In this document: positions 44,092 through 54,600 of the stretch, in pieces
How positions within the stretch are numbered: the first letter of the stretch is position 1
How the letters are laid out: every line of letters begins with the position of its first letter
Origin: Paenibacillus rubinfantis
GTDB lineage: Bacteria; Bacillota; Bacilli; Paenibacillales; Paenibacillaceae
Direction: 5' to 3'
Assembly (NCBI RefSeq): GCF_001486505.1
Contig: NZ_LN909065.1
Location: forward strand, 1,116,001-1,180,000
Length of the DNA: 64,000 nucleotides
The notes under the pieces: model-generated
The model's input: only the letters and a program-made list of their open reading frames with translations
Told to the model about the DNA's origin: nothing
Database searches by the model: none
Translations under genes and position numbers: made by a program

Positions 44092-46470
44092 TTACATAAC
44101 GACATCCACACGGACGGATGAGCGTCCAGGATAAGCCGGCAGGACATGACCCTCCAGCGGCTGACCGTCGACGGTGATGGATTTTATGCCTTGGCAAACT
44201 CGGCTTTCGTTGCGAACCATAATCTCGTAGTCGCAGCCGCGGAACCGGCGCTTCACCGTGAACCCTTCCCAATCCGAAGGAATACAAGGGTTGACGGACA
44301 GGCCATCGAGGACCGGCTTGATGCCCAGGATATATTGCGTTGCGGCGACGTACATCCAAGCGGCCGTCCCCGTCAGCCAGGAAACGTTGGCTAATCCGAA
44401 CTTGTCGGACTCCGGCCCAAACAGGTTGGAGGCATAGACATAAGGCTCCGCTTTGTACCGCCATAGGCCGGCTTTGTCCATCGCCACGTTCGGGAGCAGT
44501 TGGCGGTAATATTTGTAGGCGAGGTCCCCACGTCCAAGCAAGCATTCGGCAATGATCGCCCAGGTGTTGGCGTGGCAAAAGACCGCTCCGTTCTCCCCCG
44601 TCCCCTTGTTGTAATTCGTCAAAGGATCGGCGGGATCGGGGAACGTGCTGATGGAAGGATGGATCTTCTTGATGCCCAGCTCCGTGTCCAGCAGCTCACG
44701 AACGCTATCCATCGCTTGCCGGCCTTTCTCCGGATCAGCCATGCCGGAGAGAACTGCCCAGGTTTGGGCGTTGAGCCAGATTTTCGCCTCATCGTGTACA
44801 TCGCTGCCAAGGAAGCGGCCGTCATCCATAATGGCACGGCGGAACCAGCGCCCATCCCAGCCCAGGTGGTTGACCAGCTCCCGCTGCTGTACATACATCG
44901 CCTCATATTTCGCGACATCCTCGGGATGTCCAGCGGCGACGGCGAGATCCACCATGCGCTGCAGCACCCAGCCCAGCTGCATAGCGGTCCAGATGCTCTC
45001 CCCTCGACCTTCGCGGCAGACCCGGAACAGCTGGTCGTTCCAATCCGACCGCAGCATCAGCGGGAAGCCGTTTGGCCCCAGCTTCGACGCCGTAAAATCG
45101 ATCGCGGCCTTCAAATGCTCGTATACCGTACCTTGGCCGCCATCGTAATAAGGCACTTCCGCTTGCAGGAATCCGGCATCCCCGGTTTCCGCCAGCAGAT
45201 CCCTAGCCGCCAGCACCGGCCACAAATGATCGTCGGAATGGACGCTCGTCACTGGTTCCCAGCCTTCGTTCGGGAAAAAATAGTGATTCGCATGCCCATC
45301 CCGGTACTGCTGGCCAAGCAGCAGTCGCAGCTTGCCCAGCGCTTGCTCCGGATCAAACGGGACGACCGCCAAAATATCCTGCGACGTGTCCCGATATCCA
45401 ACGCCGCGGAACGTGCCGGTGGCATAAAAGGAAATATTGCGCGAAAACAGGAAGTTGCGATGGGCTTGATACGGATTCCAGAGGTTCAGCATCCGCTCGG
45501 CGTCGGAATCCGGCAGCCGGCAATCCCAAGCGCCGAGATAACCGTCCCAAAAAGCCCGCAGCCCTTGAAACGAACGCTCCACAAACCCGGCTTCCCGGGA
45601 GTGAGCCAGCGCCTGCTCCACCTCAGCTTCATCCCGGGCTGTGCCCAGGAAGATGTGAAGGGTTCGGCTTTCGCCCGGCTCTAACCGAACCTTAAATTGC
45701 AGCGCACCACAGGGATCGCCGCCCATCAGCGTGGAGTCGTGGCAGCCTCCCTCTTCAATCGCCGCCGGATTCGCCTCGCTTCGATAGCTCCCGATAAATT
45801 CCTCACGGTCGCCGTCATATCCGGCCAGCGGCGTATCGGAGGCAAAATAGACGAGCGGTGTCTCCTCCGGCTTGGGTTGATTTTCAACGCCATATCGATA
45901 TACCAACGCTTCCGACGGGTGATATTGCACGGAAACCTGATGTTTGTTGTAACATTGCCACTGCAGCTCGCGCATAAACTCCATCATCCCGAACTCCACG
46001 TAAGCGTAAACGTTCAGCTCCTTGGCTACCGCAGTCTCATTGGACAAGCTTAGTTTCCAAATCAGCGAATTTTCATCGGGGCCAACAAAATACAACGTTT
46101 GGGCCGCGATGCCTTCCCGCTTGGCTTCGAACCGGGTGTAGCCGAGGCCATGGGCGCTTTTCCATGTATCCGGTTTGTCGGCGGCAGGTTCGTTGGTCGG
46201 ACACCAGTAAGTTCCCGAGCCCGCGTCCTGGATGTAAATATAAGGGCCCGAGCGGTCCATCGGCAGGTGAAAAAACCGATAGCGCGTAATCCGCCAAATT
46301 TGCGGCGATTTATAGAAAGCCACCCCGCCGCCCGCATGGGACAGCATCGTATGAAACGTACCGTTGGACAAATAGTTCATCCACGGGGTGGGCGTGTCGT
46401 GCCGGTGGAACTCGATTTCTTTTTCCGCATCGCGGAAGGAATAATAGCTTAGCGGGTCATTGGGTTTCAT
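44092..46470 (-). CDS. GH94 glycoside phosphorylase-like protein
   Basis: 792 aa. N-terminal GT36 beta-sandwich (about 1-290), helical linker, (alpha/alpha)6 barrel (about 330-720) and C-terminal sandwich. Family marks: YRDTSQDILAV, SDDHLWPVL, the general acid in RSDWNDQL, and GENGAVFCHANTWA. Reversible phosphorolysis of a beta-glycoside is expected; the substrate (cellobiose, chitobiose, others) is not evident. No signal peptide. Placed between GH88 and the GH2 gene in one operon. Confidence 0.88.
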   Translation of the reverse strand: MKPNDPLSYYSFRDAEKEIEFHRHDTPTPWMNYLSNGTFHTMLSHAGGGVAFYKSPQIWRITRYRFFHLPMDRSGPYIYIQDAGSGTYWCPTNEPAADKPDTWKSAHGLGYTRFEAKREGIAAQTLYFVGPDENSLIWKLSLSNETAVAKELNVYAYVEFGMMEFMRELQWQCYNKHQVSVQYHPSEALVYRYGVENQPKPEETPLVYFASDTPLAGYDGDREEFIGSYRSEANPAAIEEGGCHDSTLMGGDPCGALQFKVRLEPGESRTLHIFLGTARDEAEVEQALAHSREAGFVERSFQGLRAFWDGYLGAWDCRLPDSDAERMLNLWNPYQAHRNFLFSRNISFYATGTFRGVGYRDTSQDILAVVPFDPEQALGKLRLLLGQQYRDGHANHYFFPNEGWEPVTSVHSDDHLWPVLAARDLLAETGDAGFLQAEVPYYDGGQGTVYEHLKAAIDFTASKLGPNGFPLMLRSDWNDQLFRVCREGRGESIWTAMQLGWVLQRMVDLAVAAGHPEDVAKYEAMYVQQRELVNHLGWDGRWFRRAIMDDGRFLGSDVHDEAKIWLNAQTWAVLSGMADPEKGRQAMDSVRELLDTELGIKKIHPSISTFPDPADPLTNYNKGTGENGAVFCHANTWAIIAECLLGRGDLAYKYYRQLLPNVAMDKAGLWRYKAEPYVYASNLFGPESDKFGLANVSWLTGTAAWMYVAATQYILGIKPVLDGLSVNPCIPSDWEGFTVKRRFRGCDYEIMVRNESRVCQGIKSITVDGQPLEGHVLPAYPGRSSVRVDVVM

Positions 46471-46502
46471 GGGTATCTACTCCTTACTCCTATGTTGGTT
46501 TC

Positions 46503-46685
46503 TAACGGACCTCAGCGCCGTTAATTCCCCCGGAGCCGCCGGTTTCCAGCTGTAACGGACTCCACCGGCCTTATTGTGCATCTATGCGGCTGATCCAGGC
46601 GATTTGGGAGCGAATAGCGGCTTTCCGGTCCGTTAGAAACAGAAAACATGCTTTTTCTAGCAAATAAGGCCTTTCAGGTCCGTTA
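46503..46685. repeat. Array of four 21-bp palindromes (TAACGG-N9-CCGTTA type)
   Basis: Imperfect palindromes at 46503-46523, 46553-46573, 46615-46635 and 46665-46685; arms TAACGG/CCGTTA with variants (TAAGGC, TAGCGG). Start spacing is 50, 62 and 50 bp. The right half is roughly the reverse complement of the left half. Fills the gap between the GH2 3' end and the GH94 gene; could form strong hairpins in operon mRNA. Confidence 0.7.
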
Positions 46686-46720
46686 CCGTAAACCAGTAAA
46701 CCCGAGGGAACCGAGGCGGG

Positions 46721-47750
46721 TTACTTCGGCTCCACCTCGTCCAGCGTCAAGCTGTACGACAGGTCCTTCATATAGCGCCCGTCGGGATGCAGGAAGACCA
46801 AACCAAAGTCGAGATCCGCGCCGGTCCCACGCGCGATGGCGATCAACCGGTTTAAGCCCGGATGTAAGACCAGCTCCTGTTCCGGCTCCGGCACCCGTTC
46901 GCCGTTTAGCACAATTTCAACTGTGGTCGAGGCATCGGCGAGCACGCGCAGCCGCCCTCGGCGGAGAGCCGCCTCCTCTTCCGGCACCGTCACAAAGCAG
47001 CTGAGAAACCATGGATCTTCTCCCGCGTTGGCGATGTGCAGCAGGCCGGTGGAGCGGCGTTCTTTTTTCTGCATCCAGCCGTACAGGCCTTCGCCCAAAT
47101 TGTTCAGCGAAAACTCCGGATCGGTGTAGTAGGCTCTCATCGCTTCGTAATCAACGTAAGGCGGACAAGGCAACGCCATCATGGTTTCCACCGCCCATTC
47201 GCCATCCCCCTTCTCCTCGTGCAGCAGCTCATCGTCAAAAGACGCGCCCAAGTTAGCCAGCAAGCGAGTATAGAAGCGTTGCGCCTTGTCGCTATCGGGA
47301 TCCGGCAACAGCTGGGAGCAAACGACCGTTCCGCGCCCCACCTTGGCTTCGATCACAAAGGAGCCGGAAGGCTGCGCTTTCTGGCGATTGAACTCCACCA
47401 GCGCGAGGCGGCTGTATTCGGCGGTGTACCCGTGCACGAAGAAGTCCTTCCAGGCCGTGCCTTCCACGCTGGTGCAAAGCACGTCCACGCCTGGGGCTTC
47501 CAGGCGGTGGGTGGCGAGGACCCGGTTGACCACTTCCCGCGGCGACAAGAACACCTTGTCGAAGCCAAACAGGTCAACCGGGCTGAGCCCGCGGGCGGCG
47601 GCGTGCGCGTAGTCCGCCGCCAAATGATACGTCTCGTGCGGCGCCACGCGCACGGGACGGTCCAGCAGGCGGGCCAGCGCCGCCTGCTGCAAGGGCTCCG
47701 CCGGCAGGACGAGCACGCGTCCGCCGGCTTCGGCATGGCGCCCGGCCGCT
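46721..47750 (-). CDS. C-terminal part of the split GH2 protein
   Basis: About 343 native codons ending at 46721: from GGRVLVLPAEPLQQAALARL, a flavodoxin-like/beta-galactosidase-associated segment (DLFGFDKVFLSPREVVNRVL, VGRGTVVCSQLLPD), to a C-terminal beta domain (LNGERVPEPEQELVLHPGLNRLIAIARG). The open frame continues to 47833 only through artefactual G-rich sequence. No ribosome site. It belongs to the same gene as 47908-50745; the bases joining them are missing or replaced. Confidence 0.75.
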
Positions 47751-47907
47751 TTCCCCCCCCCCCGCGCCCCCAGCAGGCAAGCCTCCGCCCCCCACCCGCC
47801 GCAACCCCGCCCCCGCCCCTCTCTTCTTACCATCTCACTGGTCTTTCCCTACACGTCGCACTTCCGATCTGATGTTCCGCTTGCATCGCTGTCGCTTATA
47901 CCCATCT
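47751..47907. other. Sequencing-adapter artefact inside the GH2 gene
   Basis: 47889-47907 matches 17 of 19 bases of the Nextera mosaic end (CTGTCTCTTATACACATCT). 47843-47870 matches 26 of 28 bases of the Illumina TruSeq read-1 adapter (...TACACGACGCTCTTCCGATCT). Between them lie 18 bp, and 47751-47825 is C-rich low-complexity sequence. Read on the minus strand the order is gene, mosaic end, short insert, adapter, poly-G-like junk: read-through of a mate-pair-type read. Confidence 0.9.
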
Positions 47908-50745
47908 GCAAGCCTGCGGCACGCGATCGGCGTGGGCCATCAGCTCCAGCTGATTGGCCACCATCCGGCCGCGGCCGTGCTTGTATTCGAGCAGCGGCGA
48001 CCACAGATCGCCGCCGTCGCCAAAATCGCCCGCGCTGCACTCCAGCAGCAGCGTGAAATCACCGCGGACCGGCTTCTCGAAGGCCGCGCGGATGATCGGC
48101 AGCGGACCTTCCTCGGCAAGCTCCGGACGCCAGAACATCAGATCGTCGTCGCCGATCCCGGTAAGCGCCGGATGGCCGTAATCCCCGGCATGGGCCCGCT
48201 GGAATGGACGCCGCGACAATGTCAGCTTCCCCAGCGACAGCTGGTTCTGTTCCAGTAATAGCAACCGTCCTCCTTGCGCGACGTACGCCTGGAGCAGCCG
48301 TTCCAACGTGCCGTCCGCATCCTCTGCGTAACTTCCGATGACCAGGAGCCCATCGGCCGGCATACGTTGATCGGCCAAATGCTTCCGATCCACCCGTTCA
48401 CAGCTCGGCACAAGCCTGCGGATCGTCTCATAATCCGCATCATTCCCCCAATAAGTCGCCGGCCGGGTGACGGGGACAGGACGACTCCGCAGGCTGGTGG
48501 AGAGGATGCGATAGTTCAACCGCAGCTCATGCACCGGCTGTCCGTCGTGAAGAAGCGTGGCCGTGAGCTCCGCCTTCCCTTCCGATTGGACAGGCAACGG
48601 CTGCCAGCTCATCCGGAGCACCTTCGGCTCCGCCGGGCCTTGCGTGAACTCGAAGTGATCCTCATGGACAAGCGTCTCTCCTTGCTTCACGGTCAACTTC
48701 ACCACGACGTTTCGGCTCGACAGCGTGTCATTGTACACGTCAAAGCTGCGGTCGACCGGCTGGTCGTCATAGAAACAGCGATCATATTCAGCCGCAATGA
48801 TCGTCGTCGCCTTAAACGCCTCAGCCATCACCGCAAAAGCGGGATTCGACCGATACCTCGGCTCCTCCTCCGGCAGCAGGCCGTTGTGGATCGTTAGCGA
48901 ATAAGCCGGAATCTTCTTTGGCTTCACGCCGGGGAGCCCAACGTCAACCGGCGGCGGGAGGAGCACCTCCCGTTCGGGCATCGCCCGCATGAAGTAGTGG
49001 GCGAAGTTAAATGTCGATATGCCGGAAACCCGCTGGCGTCGTGCATACTCCACGAACAACCGCTCTTTCTCCGCCAGGCCGAGGGTGCTTTCATCGGTAC
49101 CGCGGTAAGCCCGCAGCCCGATGTACATACTGCTGTTCTGCGGGCAGATGTACCACCAGCCGCCATGCTCGCCGAAGGTCAGCGGAACGGTGCGATCCCA
49201 TTGTCCAATCGTCCCGTCGATGTTGTAATGGCGGCTTTCCACCTCGGTATGCACTTTGGAGAGCAGTCGGTTATCCCCTTCAGCAATAATCGCCCGCGTC
49301 GGGTCCATCTCCCGAATGGAGGCCATCAGACCGGGGAGATGCTTCTTGAAACCATCCCGTCCGTCCACCCAGCGCATCTCGTTTTGCACGCTCCAGAGGA
49401 TGACGGAGGGATGGTTTTTATCGCGCCGGACCAACCTGCGCACATGCTGACGGCAAGCCTCCAAGAAGTCGGGATGATCCGCTTGCATCGATTTGCTTGA
49501 GCCGTAAATGGCCGTTTCGTCGACGATCAGCATCCCCTCCTCGTCAGCGATCCGTAGATAGTCCGCCGGATAAGGCTCCGCGTGCAGCCGGATACTGTTC
49601 ACCTGGACGGAGCGGCACATGCGGTACCAGTTGCGGATATAACCTTCCGTCTGCTGGGCTCCACCTTGAAAATGCCACGAGTCACCGCGCAGATTTAGCG
49701 GAATCCCGTTCAGCATAAACTGCGGGCCTTCGCACCAAAACTCGCGAAAACCAAATGTCTCCTCCCGCCGATCAATGACGCGTTCCCCGTCCAGTAGCTC
49801 GAACTCCGCCCGGTACAGGAACGGCGAATCGGGGCTCCACCACTTGGCGTCCGCCCAATCCAAATAGAACAACGCGCGGTACACTTCCCCGCCGAATTCG
49901 TTCTCACATAACCGGTGCCACCGGGCTGTCTCCGAGGAAACATGCTCAATCGGCCGTTCCACCAGAAGCACCTGCTGCCCCTCCCCGGTCGTCCCCCTTG
50001 GAGGTCGTCCATCATCGGGACTCGAAGCCAGCACCCCCAGCTCGCGAACGCGAAGCCGGACACGCAGCGTTCCATCCCCTGCATTCGCCGCCGCTATCCC
50101 TTCCGCTCCGCCGATCACGGCCTCTGCCTCCAGCCGTCCGTTCCGAACGGAGGTCCGCAAGGTGACGTCCTCGACGGCCAGCAGCGGGTAGCTCTCCAGA
50201 TATACATCCTGCCAGACCCCCCGGCATACGCTGCCATACCACGAGCCAACCAGTCCGGTGACCTTGTGGGCACCGGAGGGCAACGTCGTTCGATCGAAGC
50301 TCCCGCAAACGACGTGCAGTTCATGCTCCCGCCCCGGCGTCACGTAAGACGTAATATCCAGCCTTAGCGGCAGATAGCCGTCCTCCCAGACGGCGACTTC
50401 CCTGCGGTCCAAATAGATAACCGCTTTCTGCATGATGCCGTCCAGTCTCAGCACCATTCGCTGACCGGTCATCTCTTCCGGCACCCGAAAGCTGCGGTGC
50501 AGTACGCCAGCCTCAGCGTCCTCCCATTCCTTCGGGTACCCGTACAAATCCATCGGAGTATAGGCATGCTCCGGGATTTCGCCAAAGCGTTTCCCCGCCG
50601 CCTGCGCGTAAGAATGCCTCCAACTGGAAGGAACCCTCACCTTCTGCGCCTCATAGACGAGAGATTCCGGCAGCGTGCGGCGCCGCGGCTCGCCATACAG
50701 CGGCATAAAATCCCAATCTCCGTTTAGGCATAACGTATGACGCAT
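47908..50745 (-). CDS. GH2 family glycoside hydrolase (N-terminal and catalytic part)
   Basis: About 945 native codons. Sugar-binding domain (NGDWDFMPLYG..., VLHRSFRVPEEM), immunoglobulin-like domain and GH2 barrel: acid/base Glu in WSVQNEMRW, nucleophile Glu in TFGEHGGWW. C-terminal part contains a further Ig-like domain and a segment (HADRVPQAC) that should continue into the piece at 46721-47750. No signal peptide. ATG at 50745 has GGAGGAGGAG and overlaps the upstream gene by 22 bp. Specificity (beta-galactosidase, glucuronidase, other) is not decidable; a uronate/rhamnose-containing target is suggested by its neighbours. The frame ends at a stop created by the adapter sequence. Confidence 0.88.
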
Positions 50746-51440
50746 CGTATCTCCTCCTCCATCCGGTCCAACGCCGCGTGCAGCACCCGCTCCAGCTTCC
50801 GCCAAAGCTCCTGTCCTGCCGGAACCCCCGTCCACGGGACAAAATGCGGTTCCATCGTTTCGGCCCAGCGTTCCGGCTTAAGCGATGTGTTTAGCTTTCC
50901 TTTGTAAGTTGCGGGCTCAAAGGTCGCAGGCTGCTCCGAATAGAAAAACAACAAGCTCTCGTGCAGCCCAATGATCCCGTACTTATCTCCATCGCCCGGC
51001 TTTTCCTCTTGATATTGATAATGGTGGTAGATATAGCTCGCGGCGGCTTCGGGGTTCAGTCGGGCTAGCCTGCCGTAAGGTTCGGTCGAGCGATTCGGGC
51101 GCCGCCATGCCGCACCTGCAACTGGTTGATGGTAATGAAAAATATCCGTCATCGGCGCCCACCGCCGCTCCATTCCCGTTCCGAGCCCCGTCTCCGTTTC
51201 TCTTCCCGGCCAAACGGCCAACCGTTCACCAGCCGCCATCAGTAGCTGTTCCGGCGGAATCGACTCCCCCAAACACTCATAATACAAATAGTACCGATTC
51301 CCGTCGGCAAACAAGCTGAGCTGATCAACCTCCAGCCGTTCCATCGCTTCAGTCAGCCCCAGCGAAACCTCCGGACAACGCCAAAGCTCGGCCGTTCCTA
51401 CTCCCTCTATGCCCTCGGCCCGGTAAATGCGCCGTTTCAT
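50724..51440 (-). CDS. Hypothetical protein, possibly tandem L-rhamnose mutarotase-like
   Basis: 238 aa, ATG at 51440 with GGAGG. Two halves each resemble the small ferredoxin-like rhamnose mutarotase fold: first MKRRIYR...LSLFADGNRYYLYYE... ending near ERRWAPMTDIFH; second RLARLNPEAAASYIYHHYQ...GLHESLLFFYSEQP... ending near PERWAETMEPHF. The repeated pattern (substrate loop, beta strand with YY/FF, final W-M) is what suggests the family; not certain. Operon position next to GH88 and GH2 genes fits a sugar epimerisation role. Confidence 0.55.
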   Translation of the reverse strand: MKRRIYRAEGIEGVGTAELWRCPEVSLGLTEAMERLEVDQLSLFADGNRYYLYYECLGESIPPEQLLMAAGERLAVWPGRETETGLGTGMERRWAPMTDIFHYHQPVAGAAWRRPNRSTEPYGRLARLNPEAAASYIYHHYQYQEEKPGDGDKYGIIGLHESLLFFYSEQPATFEPATYKGKLNTSLKPERWAETMEPHFVPWTGVPAGQELWRKLERVLHAALDRMEEEIRCVIRYA

Positions 51441-51467
51441 CGCTAACCTCCCAATAGATCGGGGAAA

Positions 51468-51644
51468 TCTATTCGAAAAATCGCATAGATTTCCCCCGTT
51501 TACGTCGATTTCAAAGCCATCTACTTGAAATTTCATATACATAAAGGCTTCCGGACGACGAAGGCCACGAATCTATATGAAAAATCATATAGAATCTCGA
51601 TTTCAGGCCTCGTTTGAAGAAATATACTCGAAAAACCGAATACA
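51468..51644. repeat. Array of four 22-bp palindromes at 51-52 bp spacing
   Basis: Units at 51468, 51520, 51572 and 51623 with a core of about TCTATnYGA-AAAA-TCrnATAGA. The third is perfect (TCTATATGA / TCATATAGA). Spacing of the central GA is 52, 52 and 51 bp. Lies in the 215-bp gap between the beta-helix gene and the mutarotase-like gene. Confidence 0.75.
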
Positions 51645-51655
51645 ATCCGTTCAGA

Positions 51656-54600
51656 TCACGGATTCAGCGATACCCGAATATCGTCAAACAACAGATAGTC
51701 GAACCCGCTGACATAGAAGCCAACCTTGCCCCGCGGCCGATGGTTCGGATCGGTCCCGGCGACACGCAGCGCACCGTCAACGTAGGCTGCGACGTCGCCT
51801 TCCTTAACAACCACCTTCACCGCGTATTCCGTATCGGGCTGCAGATCTAGGCCCGGCAAATCGGCTTCCGCCAGCTTCTGCCAGCTGGTGTCGTACAGGA
51901 TCCAGCCGGAGGTCCCGTCCGCCCGCGTCCGGTAACCGATGCGGGTAGACCCCGCCGCGTCCTGCCGGTCGAAAATATACATCACACCGCCGTTCTCGGG
52001 CATCACCGTCGGCGTCTTCAGCGTGAACTCCAGCACATAAGACTCAAAGTCACGATCAAGCAAACCGGTCGCACCGTTTAAGATCTTGTAGCGCCGGTTG
52101 CCGTCCGGATCAGCCGCAATGCTGCGGTTGGGATCCACCGGCCAACCGTTGCCGCCGTTTTCAAAGTCCGTCTCATGCATTACGTTGGATACGGTGATCG
52201 AAATGTCCGCTTTAACCAGCGGATTCACCGCCGAAACCGCCATGACGATCGTTTCCCCTGCATACACGGCGTTTACGACGCCCATCGCATCCACCGTCGC
52301 CACCGCCGGATCGGCCGTCTGCCACGTAACCTCCGTCTCCGGCGTATCGCTAGGGTCGAAGGTGAGCTGCATCTGCCGTTGTTCCCCGGGAATCATCCGA
52401 ATCTGACTCTCAACCGGAAGGATCCCGGCTAACTCCGTCGACAGCGCCTTAAACTGGATATCGTCAAACAACATGTGACTGACGCCGGCGACGTAGAACC
52501 CAACCTTCCCCTCGGCGTTATGTCCGGGATCCATGGCCTTCAACCGGAGCCCACCATCCACATACACGCTGATGTCGCCGCCTTTAACGAGCATTTTCAC
52601 CTCATATTCCGTGTTAGGCTGCAAATCATGGCCTGGCAGCTTCACTTCCTTCAGAATCGCCCAGGCCGGATCGTAGAGCAGCCAGGCCGAGCTGCCGTCC
52701 GCTCGGGTTTTGTAGCCGACCCGCGTGGAGCCGCTGCCAACCTGCCGATCGAAGATGTACAAGGTCGCCGCATTCCCGATCGTCTCCGGCGTCTTCAGCT
52801 TGAAGCTGAGCTCGTATTCGGAGAACGACTTGGAACTCAGCGCCGTTGCGCCGTTCAGCACCTTGTACCAGCGGTTGTCGCCTTCCTTCACGATGCTGCG
52901 GTTCGCATCCTGAGGCCAGCCGTTCGCCCCCGATTCGAAATCGGTGAAGTCCATCACGCCGTCACCGGCTTCCACCGTGACGTTCACCATAGCCGTGAGC
53001 TGCGGATTTTCCGCCGACGCCACCGTGATCGCCGTCTGGCCTACCGCCTGGCCGGTAACGACGCCGCTACCGTCCACCGAAGCGATGGCCGGATCGGCCG
53101 AGGTGAAGGTCAACACCGGATTGTCGGCGTTCCAGGGCAGAACCGCCGTCCGCAGCTTCACCGTTTTCCAGCGGTCTACGGTCACGTGGTCGTCATAAAC
53201 CGCGACGCCCTGCACCGGGTAGCTGTCTTGGCCCAGCGTTGTGCCCGCCTTGCCTTGGATGCCGATCTGATCAAACGGGATATTGGGGAATCCGGGAATT
53301 TGCTGGAACACTTCCGCATCCGGACGTAGCGACAGGTCTCCCCCCGCCAGATCCACAAAGCCGGGATCTTCCGCAGTCACCCAGTTGTTGGCGTATTGAA
53401 TCAGCCCAAATTTGTCGTACGCCCCATTTTCATTCGTTGTCGAGCTGCGCGGGACCACAGGATTGTAGATCACATTCCCCTGAAACGTATTCGTGTCGGG
53501 ATAATAGCGATTTTCCGTGAAGAAATCAGCCAATTCCGGGTATTTCTCCAAGTACGGCGTACCCACAAAGTTGTTGTTGGCGGCAAACAAGGCCAGCCAT
53601 TTTGGCATGTAATGTTTCGGAACCTGATCGTCCGGATCATCGCCAAGATACAAATCTGCGTAATCGTAAGGCACCTTGCTGTCCACGAAAATATTGTTGC
53701 GCGACAGGATGTGCGAGCCCCCGTTGTTTTTAATCGCCGAGTTGCCCATTTTATAGAAAATGTTCTCGTCGATCTTCAGCCCCATCGTAAAATTGTCGGG
53801 ATACACGCCTTCCACCCCGGGTTCCGTTTCCCCGATATGATGGAAATAATTGCGCCGGATCACGGTCCCGCGCTCCTGCGGCGTTTCGCCTGCATTCATG
53901 TAGATCGCACCGAGATCGGAGAACGTTTTGCATACATCGTAAATATTGTTGTATTCCACCACATGGTCATTGCCAAAAATCAACACACCGGGATGAGGCG
54001 CATCATGCAGCTCGTTGTGTTCCATCCGGTTGCCTACACCCGACAGGAGAACACCGGGATTATAAGCCTTGTGATAATAGGCAAAATCGTGGATATGCGA
54101 GTTCCTCACGACGTTTCTGCCGGGTGAGAGCGTCGTTTTGTTGCCGCCCGTCAGCGTGACGGCCGTCCCGCCGATATGATGGAGATGCGTGTTCTCGATC
54201 GCATGGTCCGTGCCGGGAACGCCGTCAAAATCGTTGTAATAGAAGCGGCTTTGCGTGTTCACCAGGACACCGCTGTTGGTGAAATTGCGAATTTCGCTGT
54301 TTTCGATCCGCATATGGCTGCCGCCCATAAACACCGCTGCCGAATCGCGGCCATTCTCCAGGATCAGCTCGGAGAAGTTGATGTAAGAAGCGTTCAGCGC
54401 ATTGATCATCGGCGATTTCAGCATTGTGACTTCAATCGCGGGATCCGCCGTCATAAATTCCGCATTCGGCAGAAAATACAGCTTCCCCGCCTGACGATCG
54501 ATGTAGTACTCGCCGGGCATATCGATTTCCTCCAGCAGGTTTTGCGCGAAATGGAAATCCGGGTACCAGTTCTTGAAGATCCCGCTCATCTCTCCGTAAC

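Noticed and set aside
47751..47833. Glycine/arginine-rich N-terminus of the protein ending at 46721
   Set aside because: It is encoded by low-complexity sequence next to adapter remnants and has no ribosome site; it is an assembly artefact.
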